Shown one piece after another: positions 33,442 to 44,480 of a stretch of 64,000 nt of DNA. Source of the stretch: Moniliella sp. 'wahieum' (taxonomy: Eukaryota; Basidiomycota; Moniliellomycetes; Moniliellales; Moniliellaceae); contig RSEE01000016.1 in assembly GCA_003971905.1 (NCBI GenBank), forward strand, positions 682,001 through 746,000, in the 5' to 3' direction. A program made the position numbers and the translations under genes. The notes beneath the pieces were generated by a model. The model was not told the origin of the DNA, ran no database searches, and saw only the letters and a list, made by a program, of their open reading frames with translations. Each line of letters opens with the position of its first letter. Position 1 is the first letter of the stretch.

Positions 33442-34916
33442 GATGGGCTACCTGGGTGGGATCCACACAAGATCTCCGTCCAAGAGCGCGTCGCCGAGCA
33501 AGGTGCGCGTTGTGGCGGGGGCAAAGCGCCCCTGTCCCTCTGACGATGCGCCAGTGCGGCCTGGACCTGGGCCGAGCAGCGTGGGGGTGCAGAGTGTGCC
33601 CGGCGGGCTGGGGGTCAAACCGTCGAACCAGGGCATGTCCGGCCCGCCGTGGCAGAAACAAACGAGACGGGGCAGAGAAGCCACTCCAGCCTGCTCTCGG
33701 CGGGGCCGGGGAGAAGAGAAGCGATGTCTCGTCTTCGGCAGCAGCTGCTGGGCACAAGGTGGGCGGGGTGAGGGGGCGTAGCGAGGGAGGCAGAGTCGGT
33801 GGACGACTGCAGCTGGCATGATGAATGAAAGATGAAATGTGTACCTGTGCTGCTGGTTTCTGGCAGGAGGGATAGGACTCCATCGTAGGCCGGGGGAAGT
33901 GGGCATGCCGAGAGCGCTCGGGCCAGGTGGAGGGACTGCTGGCGGAGTCAGCGATGGCGGATATACATACCATGGGAATCTGGAATGCAACATCTATACA
34001 CGTCCTCGGCTGCTGCTTGGTGCTGTAGCTACTACTAGGCTACTGAGAAGCATAGGTTACCTTGGTCGCCCTGGCCTGGCCTCGGGGGAGACACAGGTGG
34101 GACGCTGCGCTGCGCCCGGTTGATTGATCGTCGATGATGATGATCTGATGATTGATCGATTGATCGATGATCGACGTCGATGGCGTCGACGGCATGCGGG
34201 GACCGAGGCGTCGGAGCAGCGACGCTCGCATGCGCACAAGCGACGCAGGCGCAGACAGATGCAGGGAGGTGCTGGGCCTGCCAAAAAAGGCGCACCAGAC
34301 AACCAGTGCGCCAGCCTCACGCATTCTCCCTGCGCTGCAGCGCCACCGGTCACCATTGCATTCGCGCGCCTCGCCTGCTTCCCAGATGACGCACGCACCG
34401 CAGCACACTCGCCCCCCGCAGCGCACTCATATAGACGTTCGGCCAGCCCATCTCAAACACAACACTGCCCCTCTGCCCAGCCCACCGCACACCGCCGGAG
34501 ACACTGCCCAGCACAGCCCTTTCCAGATCAGGCAGAGGCTGGGTAAGACTTGCGCGATCTCAGCCACCAGGGCAGTGTCCGGCCGGGAGAATCTACTTGA
34601 GCGAGAGGCAAAGCCCAGGGGGAACTTGGCCCCGCTGGGCCAGTCCTTGGCAAGTCAGCCTCGAGCTTCAAGCTCAGCCCCGCTCACGCCTCTTATTGAC
34701 AACGCCGGTCACAGATCCTCTGTCCATGTCATAGGGCGCGCTCTGCTCTGCTCTTTCTGACCAACATCCTCGCCGTCTCCGTCAACGCGGCTTGCCTCCG
34801 ACGTCGCCCGTGGAACATCGTCGTCATCGTGCCACACACACCCTTCGCCGCATACCCTCCACACCGCACCCTCCACCGTACTATCTCCAGGCGGCAAGGA
34901 GGCTGCGGAGGGTGAG
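33442..34916. other. Gene-free stretch upstream of the mucin-like gene
   Basis: No gene recognised. It contains dense GATC/ATCGAT words at 34121–34190. A hydrophobic open stretch near 34745–34790 (LTNILAVSVNAA in one frame) could be an unrecognised signal-peptide exon of the next gene. Confidence 0.4.
34121..34190. repeat. GATC/ATCGAT-rich simple repeat
   Basis: Irregular repetition of TGATTGATCGAT-like units, including ATTGATCGATTGATCGATGA, ending in TCGACGTCGATGGCGTCGAC. Nearly every word is palindromic. No gene overlaps it. Confidence 0.75.
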
Positions 34917-37629
34917 ATGGACCCGTCCAGAAGCGCCAGCTTGGCCAGCAAGAGTGCAAGCAAGAGCGCCAGCCGCGCGAGTAAATCTGCCTCCCGCTCA
35001 GCCTACGATTCGAGCCGCAGCGCAAGTCGCGAGGCGTCACGAGCCAAAAGTCGTGTCCAAGGCCTCCTCTCGGTCGGAAGCCTCTGTATCGAGAACGGCA
35101 ACCGCTAGCGCCCCCTCCTCGACCACCTCTGTTCCATCTACGTTACCGTCATCCCCCCCCGCTTCTTCTCCCACCACCGCTTCTACCACGACTTCGCCCA
35201 TTCCAACTTGCTCCACGGAAACGGCCTCGTCCTTTAGCTCCCCTGCAACACCTTCTTCGGTCACTTCTTCTTTGACTGGTACCTCGTCTTCGGGGGCCAC
35301 CTCTTCTTTGGGGGTGTCCTCGTCGGGGGCTACTTCATCTTCGGAGGCTATCCTCATCTTCAGCTACCGCTTCGGCTACCTCTTCGGCTACAGCAACCTC
35401 CAGTCTCACCAGTTCTCCGCCCCCTACTTCCACGGTGCAGACGAGCTCAACCAATCAGGCACCAGCACCACTCTACCTACCAGCTCCCTAACCAGCGCCA
35501 CCCTCAGCTCGTTGACAACAAGCACTCCCGCTTCCAGTACCAGTTCATCGTCTTCTAGCCCCTTTCCTCTCCCCTCCGGAGTGCACACGCACCATCATCA
35601 TCTCTCGGTGGGCAGATTGCGGGAATCGTGCTCGGGAGCGTGTTTGGGGCCCTGGTGCTCCTACTGGTATTGGCGCTGTTGGCACTCCTTCTTCGTCGCC
35701 GACAGAGGGGAAATGGAGGCATCAAAGCCGCAGAGGCAGGCAGAGCAGCCGAAGAGGGCGCCCTCTGGGTGAGCATCCGGGGACATTACGGGTCCTGATT
35801 TCGCCCCCGTGTTGGATGCACAGAGCCAGGGCAACGCGTAATGCAGCAGGGTGCATATGCACCCGTGGCAGCCCAGGATGATGCATTGCCTGTTTCCAGG
35901 GTCGGTGCGGACACTTCCGGGGTGGCCGCAGGGACAGGTGCCGGCGTTGCTGCCGGGGCAGGTATATTGGCAGGAATAGGACGAAGCAACTCGGCAAGGA
36001 AGCCCATCAAGACGACGGCCGATGAAGCGGAAGCTGCCGCAGTTGCCGAGGAAGCCGCAAGGCGAAACAAACGCCTCTCTTGGTTAGCGCCTTTCTTTTC
36101 CCGCTCCCCACCGGGCAACACCATCGTCGCCTTTCGATCACGTCACCACTGACGAGGCGCACCCGTTCTTCCACTCCGGGTCCAGCGTCCCCTACGTCAC
36201 CGACCCAGGCGACATGTACGACACGGGGAGATCGATTGGGTCCCATCCATCTTATCCCGCGGTGGAGCGTGTGGATGAGATGGGCGTGGCAGGTATGGCA
36301 GGTGCCGCTGGTGCATCAGAAAGCCTGGAAGCAAACCAAAACCCCCCCGCTCTCCCCCTGCTGACCCAAGCGAGCTGCATCCTACCCATTCCACTGCTCC
36401 TCATGCCACTTCATCCCCCGCTTTACTCCAGCCTGGAAGAGATTCGGACATCTTAGTCCCTGTCCATGAAGCTGAAGGTCCAAGTAGCCAAGCTTGGACA
36501 AGTGCACGAGCATCGCCTGCCCCCGATTTCAGTACACCTGCGCTGGTGGTTGAGGGGAGAAGAGTTTCACCCCCGGAGCCCGGACCCCAAGGACGGGAAA
36601 GAGTCCCTTCCAGCCTGTCTGCCACCACGCAGGACCAGTGGTTCGATGCCCGCCAAACGCCCGCTTCCGTCACCCCAAGGCATACTCCAAGCCCCTATCC
36701 TAGGCTGAGCGAGGGGGGCGGTGAGGCACGTTTAGCGGCACATCCACCCACCCCTGTTGAGATTTCGGACGAGGCCTTGTTAGCTCCCACGTCGGCTTTG
36801 GGAATGCTTGTGCCGTCTACCAGTGTGGTTCCCCCTTTGGTACTACGGCCGGCGAGGGTGCAGCGAGGTCCTCTGGCTACTCGTCATTTGGCCAAAACAC
36901 CAACCTTCTGGGTCCTGGGGCGGAAGGCGAGTCTCCTCCTATGACGCTTAGTTCTCCACCTGCCTTGCCCCAAGAAGCATGGGTGGACGCAAGCGATGGC
37001 AACTTGGGATCCTCATTGGGTGGTGCGCAAGGCGGCGAAGAAGTTGGGTCGACCCAAGTGATGGACCCCTCTGACCCAGACAGCGGGAATCAGACCAGTG
37101 GTGCGCACGTTCTTCCCATGGCAGCTGAAGGCGGAGCAAGAACACCAACGAGCCCGCAACCCAGAAGGCGTACAAGCCGTCTTTCTGGCCCGCGTTCACG
37201 CCCCGCTCCCCTACCACCCATAACCACGGAACGAACTCCGTCACACCTCAAGCTTCAAGTGGAAGACTTCCTCTTCGACCCGAGATGGGACCAGGGCCCG
37301 TGTCCCCCTTTGGTGCTGGGAAGAGGAGCACCTTTGGTCCCCCGTCAGAGGAAGAGCAAGGGAGGCTGATTCTGCCGCCCTCGGCAGTCGATGGGTCGTC
37401 CATCGTTGGGTCGGTGGCCGAGACGCCTGTACGATCTTCTCAAGACAGGCCGTCACCCTCGTATCCCTCGGCCGCAGCCAGCCCCGCAGCATCTCGATGG
37501 GGCAGAGGCACGTCGTACGCCCGAGAAAGTTCGTCCAACAACGAGCACTCTCTTGATGTGAGTCGGCGTGCTGGCGTGTCAGACGAGCGCGAACGGTCGT
37601 CGGACGTCGAGCCAGGTTCCGGAGAGTGA
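34917..37629 (+). CDS. Mucin-like single-pass surface protein with SKG6-type transmembrane segment
   Basis: The N-terminal part has serine/alanine/basic repeats (SLASKSASKSASRASKSAS). A long Ser/Thr-rich stalk follows (TSVPSTLPSSPPASSPTTAS). One transmembrane helix, QIAGIVLGSVFGALVLLLVL (about 35613–35672), precedes the stop-transfer RRRQRG. The cytoplasmic tail is long, Ser/Pro-rich and likely disordered, ending SDVEPGSGE. The layout resembles fungal cell-wall sensors and signalling mucins (Mid2/Wsc/Msb2 style) and SKG6-domain proteins. Frame changes (near 35040, 35350, 35770 and in the tail) break the open frame; an intron near 35770 (GTGAGC) is possible. No signal peptide is seen at this ATG, so the real start may be in an upstream exon. 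Confidence 0.6.
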
Positions 37630-38204
37630 CGCGTGGAGTACGCATCTCGTGTATCTGCTTGTTTCGTTTGCCGAGGCTCCAAGTGCTTTTCTTTATCTCA
37701 TCCATGGAGCTTGAAGAACGGCTGAACGGCTGAAGCTTGAAATCGTGCCCACACGTAAATACCGCCGGCGACGACGACCATGGCGATGCTCAATATGTTT
37801 TTCGTTTATACTAGCTTTGGATTATGTTCTGTTCCTCCCACCCATGGTACATCCTACGCTCCCCTTCTTGTTCCTCCCCCCCTGTCCTATCTCTGTCCGC
37901 TTCATGCGCCTGCAATCTATCCATGTACCCGCCGCTATTTGACCAACAAGGCACGCGTGTGCGTGCGAGCCCAGTCCGGGGAAGCTCAAGTGCCAGGCAA
38001 GCAGCGATTGTAACCGAACGAGCATCATGCATCATCGACACCATTGATGTTTCTGCACGTGCCACAATAAAAATGGAAGAACAGCAGACGTGCAACCCTA
38101 ATGGATGCTGCTGCGGCGAGCAAACCGAGGAACCCTAGCGATTGCAAGCCAGCTTCTACTCCACCGGCCGTCACCACCAGCCGCGTTACCACCAAGCACC
38201 CAAA
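37630..38204 (+). promoter_or_regulatory. Promoter and leader of ribosomal protein eS24, with paired AACCCTA boxes
   Basis: AACCCTA occurs at 38094–38100 and 38131–38137, 37 bp apart, 110 and 70 bp before the ATG. AACCCTA is the core recognised by Tbf1/Rap1-type telobox factors at many fungal ribosomal protein promoters. Binding here is inferred. The rest of the region shows no gene. Confidence 0.55.
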
Positions 38205-38777
38205 ATGGTGAGTCCTTACGCACGGGGGGGGGGGGTTGGGGCGAGTGGGGCGCATGGGTCAGCTTGCGCTGCACCGATGGGAGGTTGTATGGCCCCGCTT
38301 GGGCCTCCCCCTCTGGATGTGGGAGAGAAGATGGGTGGGAAAAGCTGTGCTGACACGAATGTGGATTGTGTGCAGGACCCTAACTCGCCTGTGACGCTGC
38401 GCACGCGCAAGTTCCTGCGTAACGCCCTTCTCCAGCGGCGGCAATGCGTGCTGGAGGTGATCCACCCGGCGCGTCCCAACGTCAGCCGTGCTGAGCTGTC
38501 GGAGAAGCTGGGTGCGCTCTACAAGGCGCCTGCCGAGCAGGTGGTCACCTTTGGCCTGCGCACACACTTTGGTGGTGGCCGCACCACTGGTTTTGCGTTG
38601 ATCTACGACTCGGCGGAGGCGCAGAAGAAGTTTGAGCCCAAGTTCCGTTTGGTGCGCTCCGGTCTGGAGGCCAAGGTGGAGGGTGCCGGTCGCAAGCTCA
38701 GGAAGGAGCGCAAGAACCGCAGCAAGAAGTTCTTTGGCACGGCCAAGAACAAGGCTTCCGACGCCAAGAAGAAGTAA
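38205..38777 (+). CDS. RPS24: 40S ribosomal protein eS24
   Basis: Small-subunit ribosomal protein. The first coding exon is just the ATG (38205–38207); the intron at 38208–38375 begins GTGAGT and ends TGCAG. Exon 2 encodes [60 protein letters not shown] and the basic tail [17 protein letters not shown], ending KKK. The mature length of about 134 aa fits the family. The 168-nt intron is a multiple of three and has no stop, so retention would give a longer in-frame protein; family alignment says it is removed. The frame is intact. It is preceded by two AACCCTA boxes and converges with the transporter gene. Confidence 0.95.
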   Translation: MVSPYARGGGVGASGAHGSACAAPMGGCMAPLGPPPLDVGEKMGGKSCADTNVDCVQDPNSPVTLRTRKFLRNALLQRRQCVLEVIHPARPNVSRAELSEKLGALYKAPAEQVVTFGLRTHFGGGRTTGFALIYDSAEAQKKFEPKFRLVRSGLEAKVEGAGRKLRKERKNRSKKFFGTAKNKASDAKKK

Positions 38778-39281
38778 GCCTATGCCTCGTGTGGCCCTAG
38801 TGTCGGCCACTTCATATCCTCGCTGGCACGATGGGGTCATCGAAAATTGCACACTCTGGATGCGGGACATCATTCCCTGTTGGCCGTCACAACCCTGCCT
38901 CTTTTGTTACTCGACCCTCGCTCGGTTCATGGCAGAGGCCACACACTTTCCTCTCTTCTCCCTGATCAAGAGTATGCACCTCCATGGCAATGAAGCTATC
39001 CATATGCCCCAGGTTTGCTTGAGGTTGCTGCGCTGTTCTGAGGCGCTTCCATTTACAGAGCGTTACTCACAGTACCGAGTGCGAAGTAGGATCATGATCA
39101 GAGACTGACACGGGAGAGATTACATGTCACGAAAAGGGTGTGCCAACTGTAACCGCGTCATCTGGGATGGGTTGTGCAAAATGATGAAACCCATCGTCTT
39201 TATCGGGGCCAGAGCAAGGCAAAAGTGTAAAAAAGACGATGGGAGTAGGAGTTCCGAAGACAGGTGGGCAGAACAGAGCCT
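38778..39281. other. Intergenic region between convergent genes
   Basis: 3' flanks of RPS24 and the transporter gene. No gene or repeat seen. Confidence 0.5.
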
Positions 39282-41220
39282 TCAAGCTTCCTCTTCGTCG
39301 TACAGGCCATCCCCAGTATGCGTCACACCGCACCCGTCCCAGGAGAGCATATTGACTTCTTCAGCCAGTTGGCGGGCCCGCTGGGGATCCAGCTGGACTT
39401 TACGCACGGGCGTGGACGAGGGTGAAGAGTCTGCGCTGTGTTGGAAGGTGCCAAAGGTACCGGGGGATTTGGCTGCAACGAGGGAAGCCTGTTCCTCTCC
39501 TGGGCCCGAGGGCGAGGCGGGAGATAGGAAAAAGGCAGGAAGAAACAGGGTAAGGCCGAGGACGACCTGTGCCGCTTGCACCATCACCGAATAGGCAGAT
39601 GGGGAAGTATCTTCATCCAGGAGCTTGGCTGTCCCCACCTGAATGGTCACCCGGAATGCGTCAAGGGCTACCATGCACTCCAAGGGCGACCGCAGTAGTG
39701 AGTTCCGACGCCCATGCGGAGGCCTGCAGTGTGCCGGGGATGACAGCAAGCACGATCCAGCCCCACGTGGTCGTGCTAGGCTGAAGGCCCTTCCAATGGG
39801 GGATAGGCGGAAGACGTTTGGGTGGGCCGTGTTTGCCCCATAATCCAGTAAGGAGGTGCCAGGTACGTTTGCTCGACCGGTCCCAGAGCAAATAACTGCC
39901 CCCACCCAAAACAAGGCAGGCGATCCAAGCGCCGCAGGCCGTGAGAAGAAGAGGGTGGGATCTGTGTGAACGCAGGCGCACAAGTGGAAACAGGAGAGCT
40001 TGGGCGACAACCCAGCGTACCCCCGTCACCACCGAGGCCAGCACGACCCTTCCTCCCTCGAGGCCGTCTTGATGCATGTCTCGGAAAGACGATCCCAACG
40101 CACCTGTGAGGCCATCAATAACAACTAACCCCCCCGACAGAGCGAGAAGAGCGTAGCCCCCTCCTCTGGAATGCATCAAGCGCCCAGCGGTAAGAACCAC
40201 GAGTCCCGCGGGCAAGCGTCCGAGTCCAATTGTAGCCAGATGAGTGTGCTGAAGCCCCTGCGAAAGGAGTGCTGTCTCCGCCGCATAGAGCCCACCCAAG
40301 GCCAAAACACCCAAGCACCACACGTTGGTCGAGGGGTGGGCGCGAGTATTGGCGGCAGGCTTGCACAGGGGGACGAAAACAATGATAGCCCCCAAGGCGG
40401 AAATCAAGGTCGTAACCGCAGTTTGAAGCGCACTGACGAATACAGGGGGGAATGCGAGTTTGCGGTGGGTGTGCCTGGCAATGGCAATCGAAGATGGGGG
40501 GATGGCAAAGAGATGTCGGTTCCAGAGGTAGAGAATGGGTGGTGCAAAGCCAGAACAAGAATAAGATGACGTGGATGGACCTGTGGGTGAATACTGGTTT
40601 GGAAAGTGCGGACGAGGCGACAGGGTCGGAGCTGCTGGGCGTCATGGACGGGGCAACAAGGGAGGCACCGTCCTTAGTCGTGTCGGGACCCATGAGCTTA
40701 CTTTTCCCCTTGCCCTTGCCCTTGCCCTTGTCCAAATTGGGACGGGATCGGGACGGGTTATATGTGTATGTGTACTTGTACCGGGGCGTGTGCCCCCCCT
40801 TCGACGTCTGAGCAGAGTCTGTGGGACGCGTGGGCGGGATTGGCGATTGGGGCGGTGGCGGAACCATGAGCTTGCGCCACAATTGGGTGGTTGCCTTGTG
40901 GTGGGATGAGTCTACTGTCGGCGGCGGGGCGGAGGTGGGACACCAAGGGGGACGAGGAGGGGCGCGAGTGGTGCAGAGCATCAGACGAGGACACTCGTTG
41001 ATGGGTGTCTCTGGAGGTGCTGGCACCGAGAGAAGCAAAGAGCGCCGATCCGTCCGCCACCCAGGAGTGTGTGCGCCGGGTGGGAGAGGACGTTAACAGC
41101 AGAGGGGGCGGGAAGCTGCCGGACGAAGAGGTATCAGACGACGAGTCGGAGGAGCAGTTGCGGGAGCGGGGCGACACACTCCTGGTGAGAAACGGGGAGG
41201 GGGGAGGCAAGGAGCGCATG
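39282..41220 (-). CDS. SLC35/TPT-family transporter (SLC35C2-like)
   Basis: A drug/metabolite-transporter-fold protein, probably a Golgi or ER nucleotide-sugar or related transporter. Hydrophobic segments in order: HVILFLFWLCTT, ALQTAVTTLISALGAIIVFV, GVLALGGLYAAETALLSQGL, LGRLPAGLVVLTAGRLM, LLALSGGLVVIDGLTGAL, GVRWVVAQALLFPL (the RW-x3-Q motif recalls SLC35C2), LLLTACGAWIACLVLGGG, WGWIVLAVIPGTLQASAWAS and QAAQVVLGLTLFLPAFFL. The cytosolic tail ends GLYDEEEA. The N-terminal part is Ser/Pro-rich and contains a GKGKGKGK run (about 40707–40731). At least three frame changes occur. The start at 41220 (MRSLPPPSPFLTRS) is tentative; 41038 in another frame is the alternative. Substrate unknown. Confidence 0.75.
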
Positions 41221-41895
41221 GCAATCGTGGGGAGCGATGATGGTTCGTGAGATCGTGAGATGGGGCCGGGACAGATATGGATGGGGACGCTCAAGAGGGC
41301 GTGCAGCGGCGGGCCGAAGGACGTGCGGGGGCGATGGCCGAACGAAACAGGCGATCCAAGTCGTGCTCCAGAGACGATCGAGTGGGCGCAAGGGCGTAGC
41401 CAAAGACCAGCCACAGAGCTTCCCAGCGCGAACGCGCTGACTGGCGCTGAGCGCTGATTGTGGGTTACATGTTACAAGCCGGGAGATGCCGGTCTCAGCC
41501 GCAGCCGACACGACGCCGCCTCGGCCGGCGGCCCAGAACGCCACCTGCGGGGACCCGCACGACGCCCAGAGAAGCTTGACTTGCAGTTCCAGGTCCGCGC
41601 TGCTGCAAGCTCCCTCGCTTCACTCGCCTTATTGCCCGCCTGGCGCGACCAGCACGTCGACCGGCCGGGGACCACAATAGTTCAATTTCAGCCGAATTGC
41701 TCCAGCGTGGCGCACACATCATGCATCATGCATCATGCACCAGGCAAAAGGCAGTTGCTACGGACACACTGATTCCGACCCATCGTGTGGTTGATTAATC
41801 ATTGACGCTTCCACCATCTCGCATTGTCCAGTTACAGCAGGGTGCCGTCATGCATTACGTTGCCACCAACCGCACTGGGATGCCCGTCTCTCCTC
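41221..41895. other. Intergenic region upstream of the transporter
   Basis: Transporter promoter and flavoprotein 3' flank. It carries tandem CATCATG words at 41717–41739. No gene seen. Confidence 0.45.
41717..41739. repeat. Tandem CATCATG
   Basis: Three tandem copies of a CATCATG heptamer. Each unit overlaps a palindromic ATGCAT. Confidence 0.75.
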
Positions 41896-43692
41896 TCACA
41901 GTTTCGTCCCACTCTTCCGCGCCAACGCCTGCCCGGCCTTCATGCCGGTCATGATGCACCCTGTCACAAATGTGCCCTCGAGCGCATTGTGTCCCATCAT
42001 CCCGCCCCCGCCAAACCCACACACCTCGCCCGCCGCATACAGGCCTGGCACCGGCGTGGTGTGGTCCCCGCGCAGCACCTGCGAATCCAGGTTGGTCTGC
42101 AGGCCGCCTAGCGTCTTGCGCGTGAGTAATGATAGCCGCACCGCCAGCAGCGGCCCATTGGCTTCGTCGAGCATCTTGTGGGGCGGGCAGAGGCGGGCTT
42201 CTTCGGAGGCACAGGTGCGTGCCTGGATGACCAGCGCGTGCTGTTGGTCTTTGCTAAACCCGTTTTCCGACGCCAAGTCGTGATCGCGGATCTGGGCATA
42301 AAGGTGGTCGTAGTCCACATGCGCTGCCTTCCTGCCCTTTCCCTTTGGTCTTTGGCGGTGAGCTCGTTCATGGCCTGTACCAACTCTTTGAGCGTGGGGC
42401 GGACAATCCAGTCGACACCATGCTGCATAAAGTCGCGCACACCCTTGGATCCCAGCCGTTTGCGTTCCAGCATACCTTCAATCGACTTGTTCGTCAACTC
42501 AGGGTTCTGCTCGCATCCGGACAAGGCCATTTCCTTCTTCATCATCGTCTCATTGTCCATGAGGTGCCAGGAGTAGTCATAACCTGTGGCCAAAATGTGC
42601 TTGAACGTGGTAATCGTATCGCAAGAAGGATACATGGCGGAGGAAACCGCGTGCCCTCGGCATCGAGCCAGAGTGGAAGGGCCCGCAATGACTCGGATCC
42701 CGTGGTTGGGCCAGATGGGATTCCAGTTTTGGACGCCCTGTCGAAACATTGAGGGTTAGCATACCCTCACCTCAATCCAGCACATCACAAGCTGCAATCC
42801 CTCGAATCTACTGAACGTACCTCAGTGTAGAACCAGAGCCGGTCTGGGTTGACCACTGCTCCGCCGGCCTTTTGTCCCAGGACCAAACCGGAACCATCGA
42901 CGTGGTTTGGCACTCCCAAGACAAAGTTCTCAGGGCACTTGCCCAGTATGTGGGTGGGCCACAACTTCCGGATCAGCTCCGGGTTTCCACCAATGCCGCC
43001 AGTAGAGACGATGGTAGCGCGGGCCTTGAAGTCAAACTTGGCCACAGGCACGCGAGATGACTTCACACCCCGTGCAACGTCGGATGGCTCGAGAATGGTC
43101 CCTGTCGCACCAACAACCTTATCGTCGACAAGGGTAAGTTGATCAACCTTGTGCCGGAATCGGAAGGTAACCAGTCCTTTCTCCTGGGCCGCCCGAACCG
43201 GCTTAACAAACAAGTCCAGCAGGGCTGGTCCAGTTCCCCAGGTAATGTGAAAGCGGGGCACAGAGTTTCCATGGCCCGAGGAGGAGAACCCGCCGCGTTC
43301 GGCCCATGAAATGGTAGGGTAAATCTCGATTCCCAACTTGTCGAGGTAGGCTTGCATTCCTGCTCGGTCCGTGACAAAGCGGAGATATTCCTCGGCCCAT
43401 TGGATCGCCCACTTGTCTTGTCTCAGCACGATTGAATTGAGCCGAGTTGAACCAGTCCCGGCGGGCCAGCTCGTAGGAATCCTTAATCCCCCACTTTTGC
43501 TGGTAGGGCGAGTCGACGTAAAACACGCCTCCGTACGACCAATACGCTTGTCCACCCAAACTCGCCTCTGGTTCTTGGTCCAGGATCACCACCTTCTCCC
43601 CGGCTTTCGTGAGCTCCAGGGCGGCTGCCAGACCAGCTAAGCCGCCCCATGATCAACACCGCATCGCCAAAATCCTCGGTAACAGTGTGCAT
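41896..43692 (-). CDS. FAD-dependent oxidoreductase, KsdD-like/fumarate reductase flavoprotein family
   Basis: FAD-binding dehydrogenase of the fumarate reductase/3-ketosteroid dehydrogenase type; substrate unknown. Start MHTVTEDFGDAV. The dinucleotide fold runs through KVVILDQEPEASLGGQAYWS. Middle: WAIQWAEEYLRFVTDRAGMQ, GIEIYPTISWAERGG and ATIVSTGGIGGNPELI. The C-terminal FAD motif is VPGLYAAGEVCGFGGGGMMG, then NALEGTFVTGCIMTGMKAG, ending KSGTKL. This motif is typical of bacterial FAD-binding dehydrogenases. Intron 42738–42820 (GTACGT…ACAG, branch CTAAC). Frame changes near 43610, 43420, 42650 and 42320 are best read as indels. It lies head to tail with the kinesin gene, with a TATA-like box upstream. 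Confidence 0.85.
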
Positions 43693-44480
43693 GGCCGTGA
43701 TGAAGCTTAGGATGAACGAGCAAGTAAAGAGGGGGGTGGGGCAGAGCGGGGAGTAAGACGGTGTGCGGTACACTATATATAAGAGCGCCGGCCGACATGG
43801 CAGAGTGCCGGCGGTTTGTGCTTCTGTCTGTCTGTTCACAGTGTGGTCCACCGGCTATACTCTTCATATCCGGTGGCCGGCTGCGGGGCTGAGGCTGGGA
43901 CACAACACGGCTCCAAGAAATACGAAAGGGCGGGTCAGCGTTGAGCGTACCGAGGGCGGATGATTGTTTTCCCGTCGCGTGTGCTGCTTAGTGGCGACCA
44001 GCACAAGCGGTAGATAGCGCGAGAGAGGAAAGCCGTGTGCTTTCGGTCAACGCCCAGGCAGATTTACCCCGCAGTACCCCATGCACAGTGCTTGACCAAT
44101 CGCATGTGGCCGGTGACTCACCGGTGACTCGCTGCTCATGGGCGCTTAACGCCGCCCCCAGCGGGGTTAACTCCGCTGCGCCCCGCCCCAGCAGCCTGTG
44201 GTTCCTTTCAGGCTTCCAGCTTCATCAGCATGCGCATTCGCAGCAGGGCCATCGACGGGTTAAGGGAAAAAACAAGCGATATTCAATCAATCCTCATACC
44301 ATGTGCTGCCGGGTGGTCTCTACGTGTGTGCGCGGTCGCGCTAAGCAACAACAAAAGAGGACGAAAGCGAAACGGGAAAACAAAAGCGACAGCCGAGAAG
44401 CGCAGAGGACGCGGGCGGCCTCTATCGGGCCTCAGGCGAATAAAGAAGGAAGAAGGAAGACGCCTGGAGGCTCACGTGAA
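43693..44480. other. Flavoprotein upstream region and kinesin 3' flank
   Basis: No gene recognised. It includes the TATA element and an inverted block GGGGTTAACTCCGCTGCGCC near 44164 with GGCGCTTAACGCCGCCCCCA just before it. Confidence 0.45.
43774..43783 (-). promoter_or_regulatory. TATA box of the flavoprotein gene
   Basis: TATATATAAG (minus strand CTTATATATA) lies 82–91 bp upstream of the ATG at 43692. It is the clearest TATA element in the window. Confidence 0.6.
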
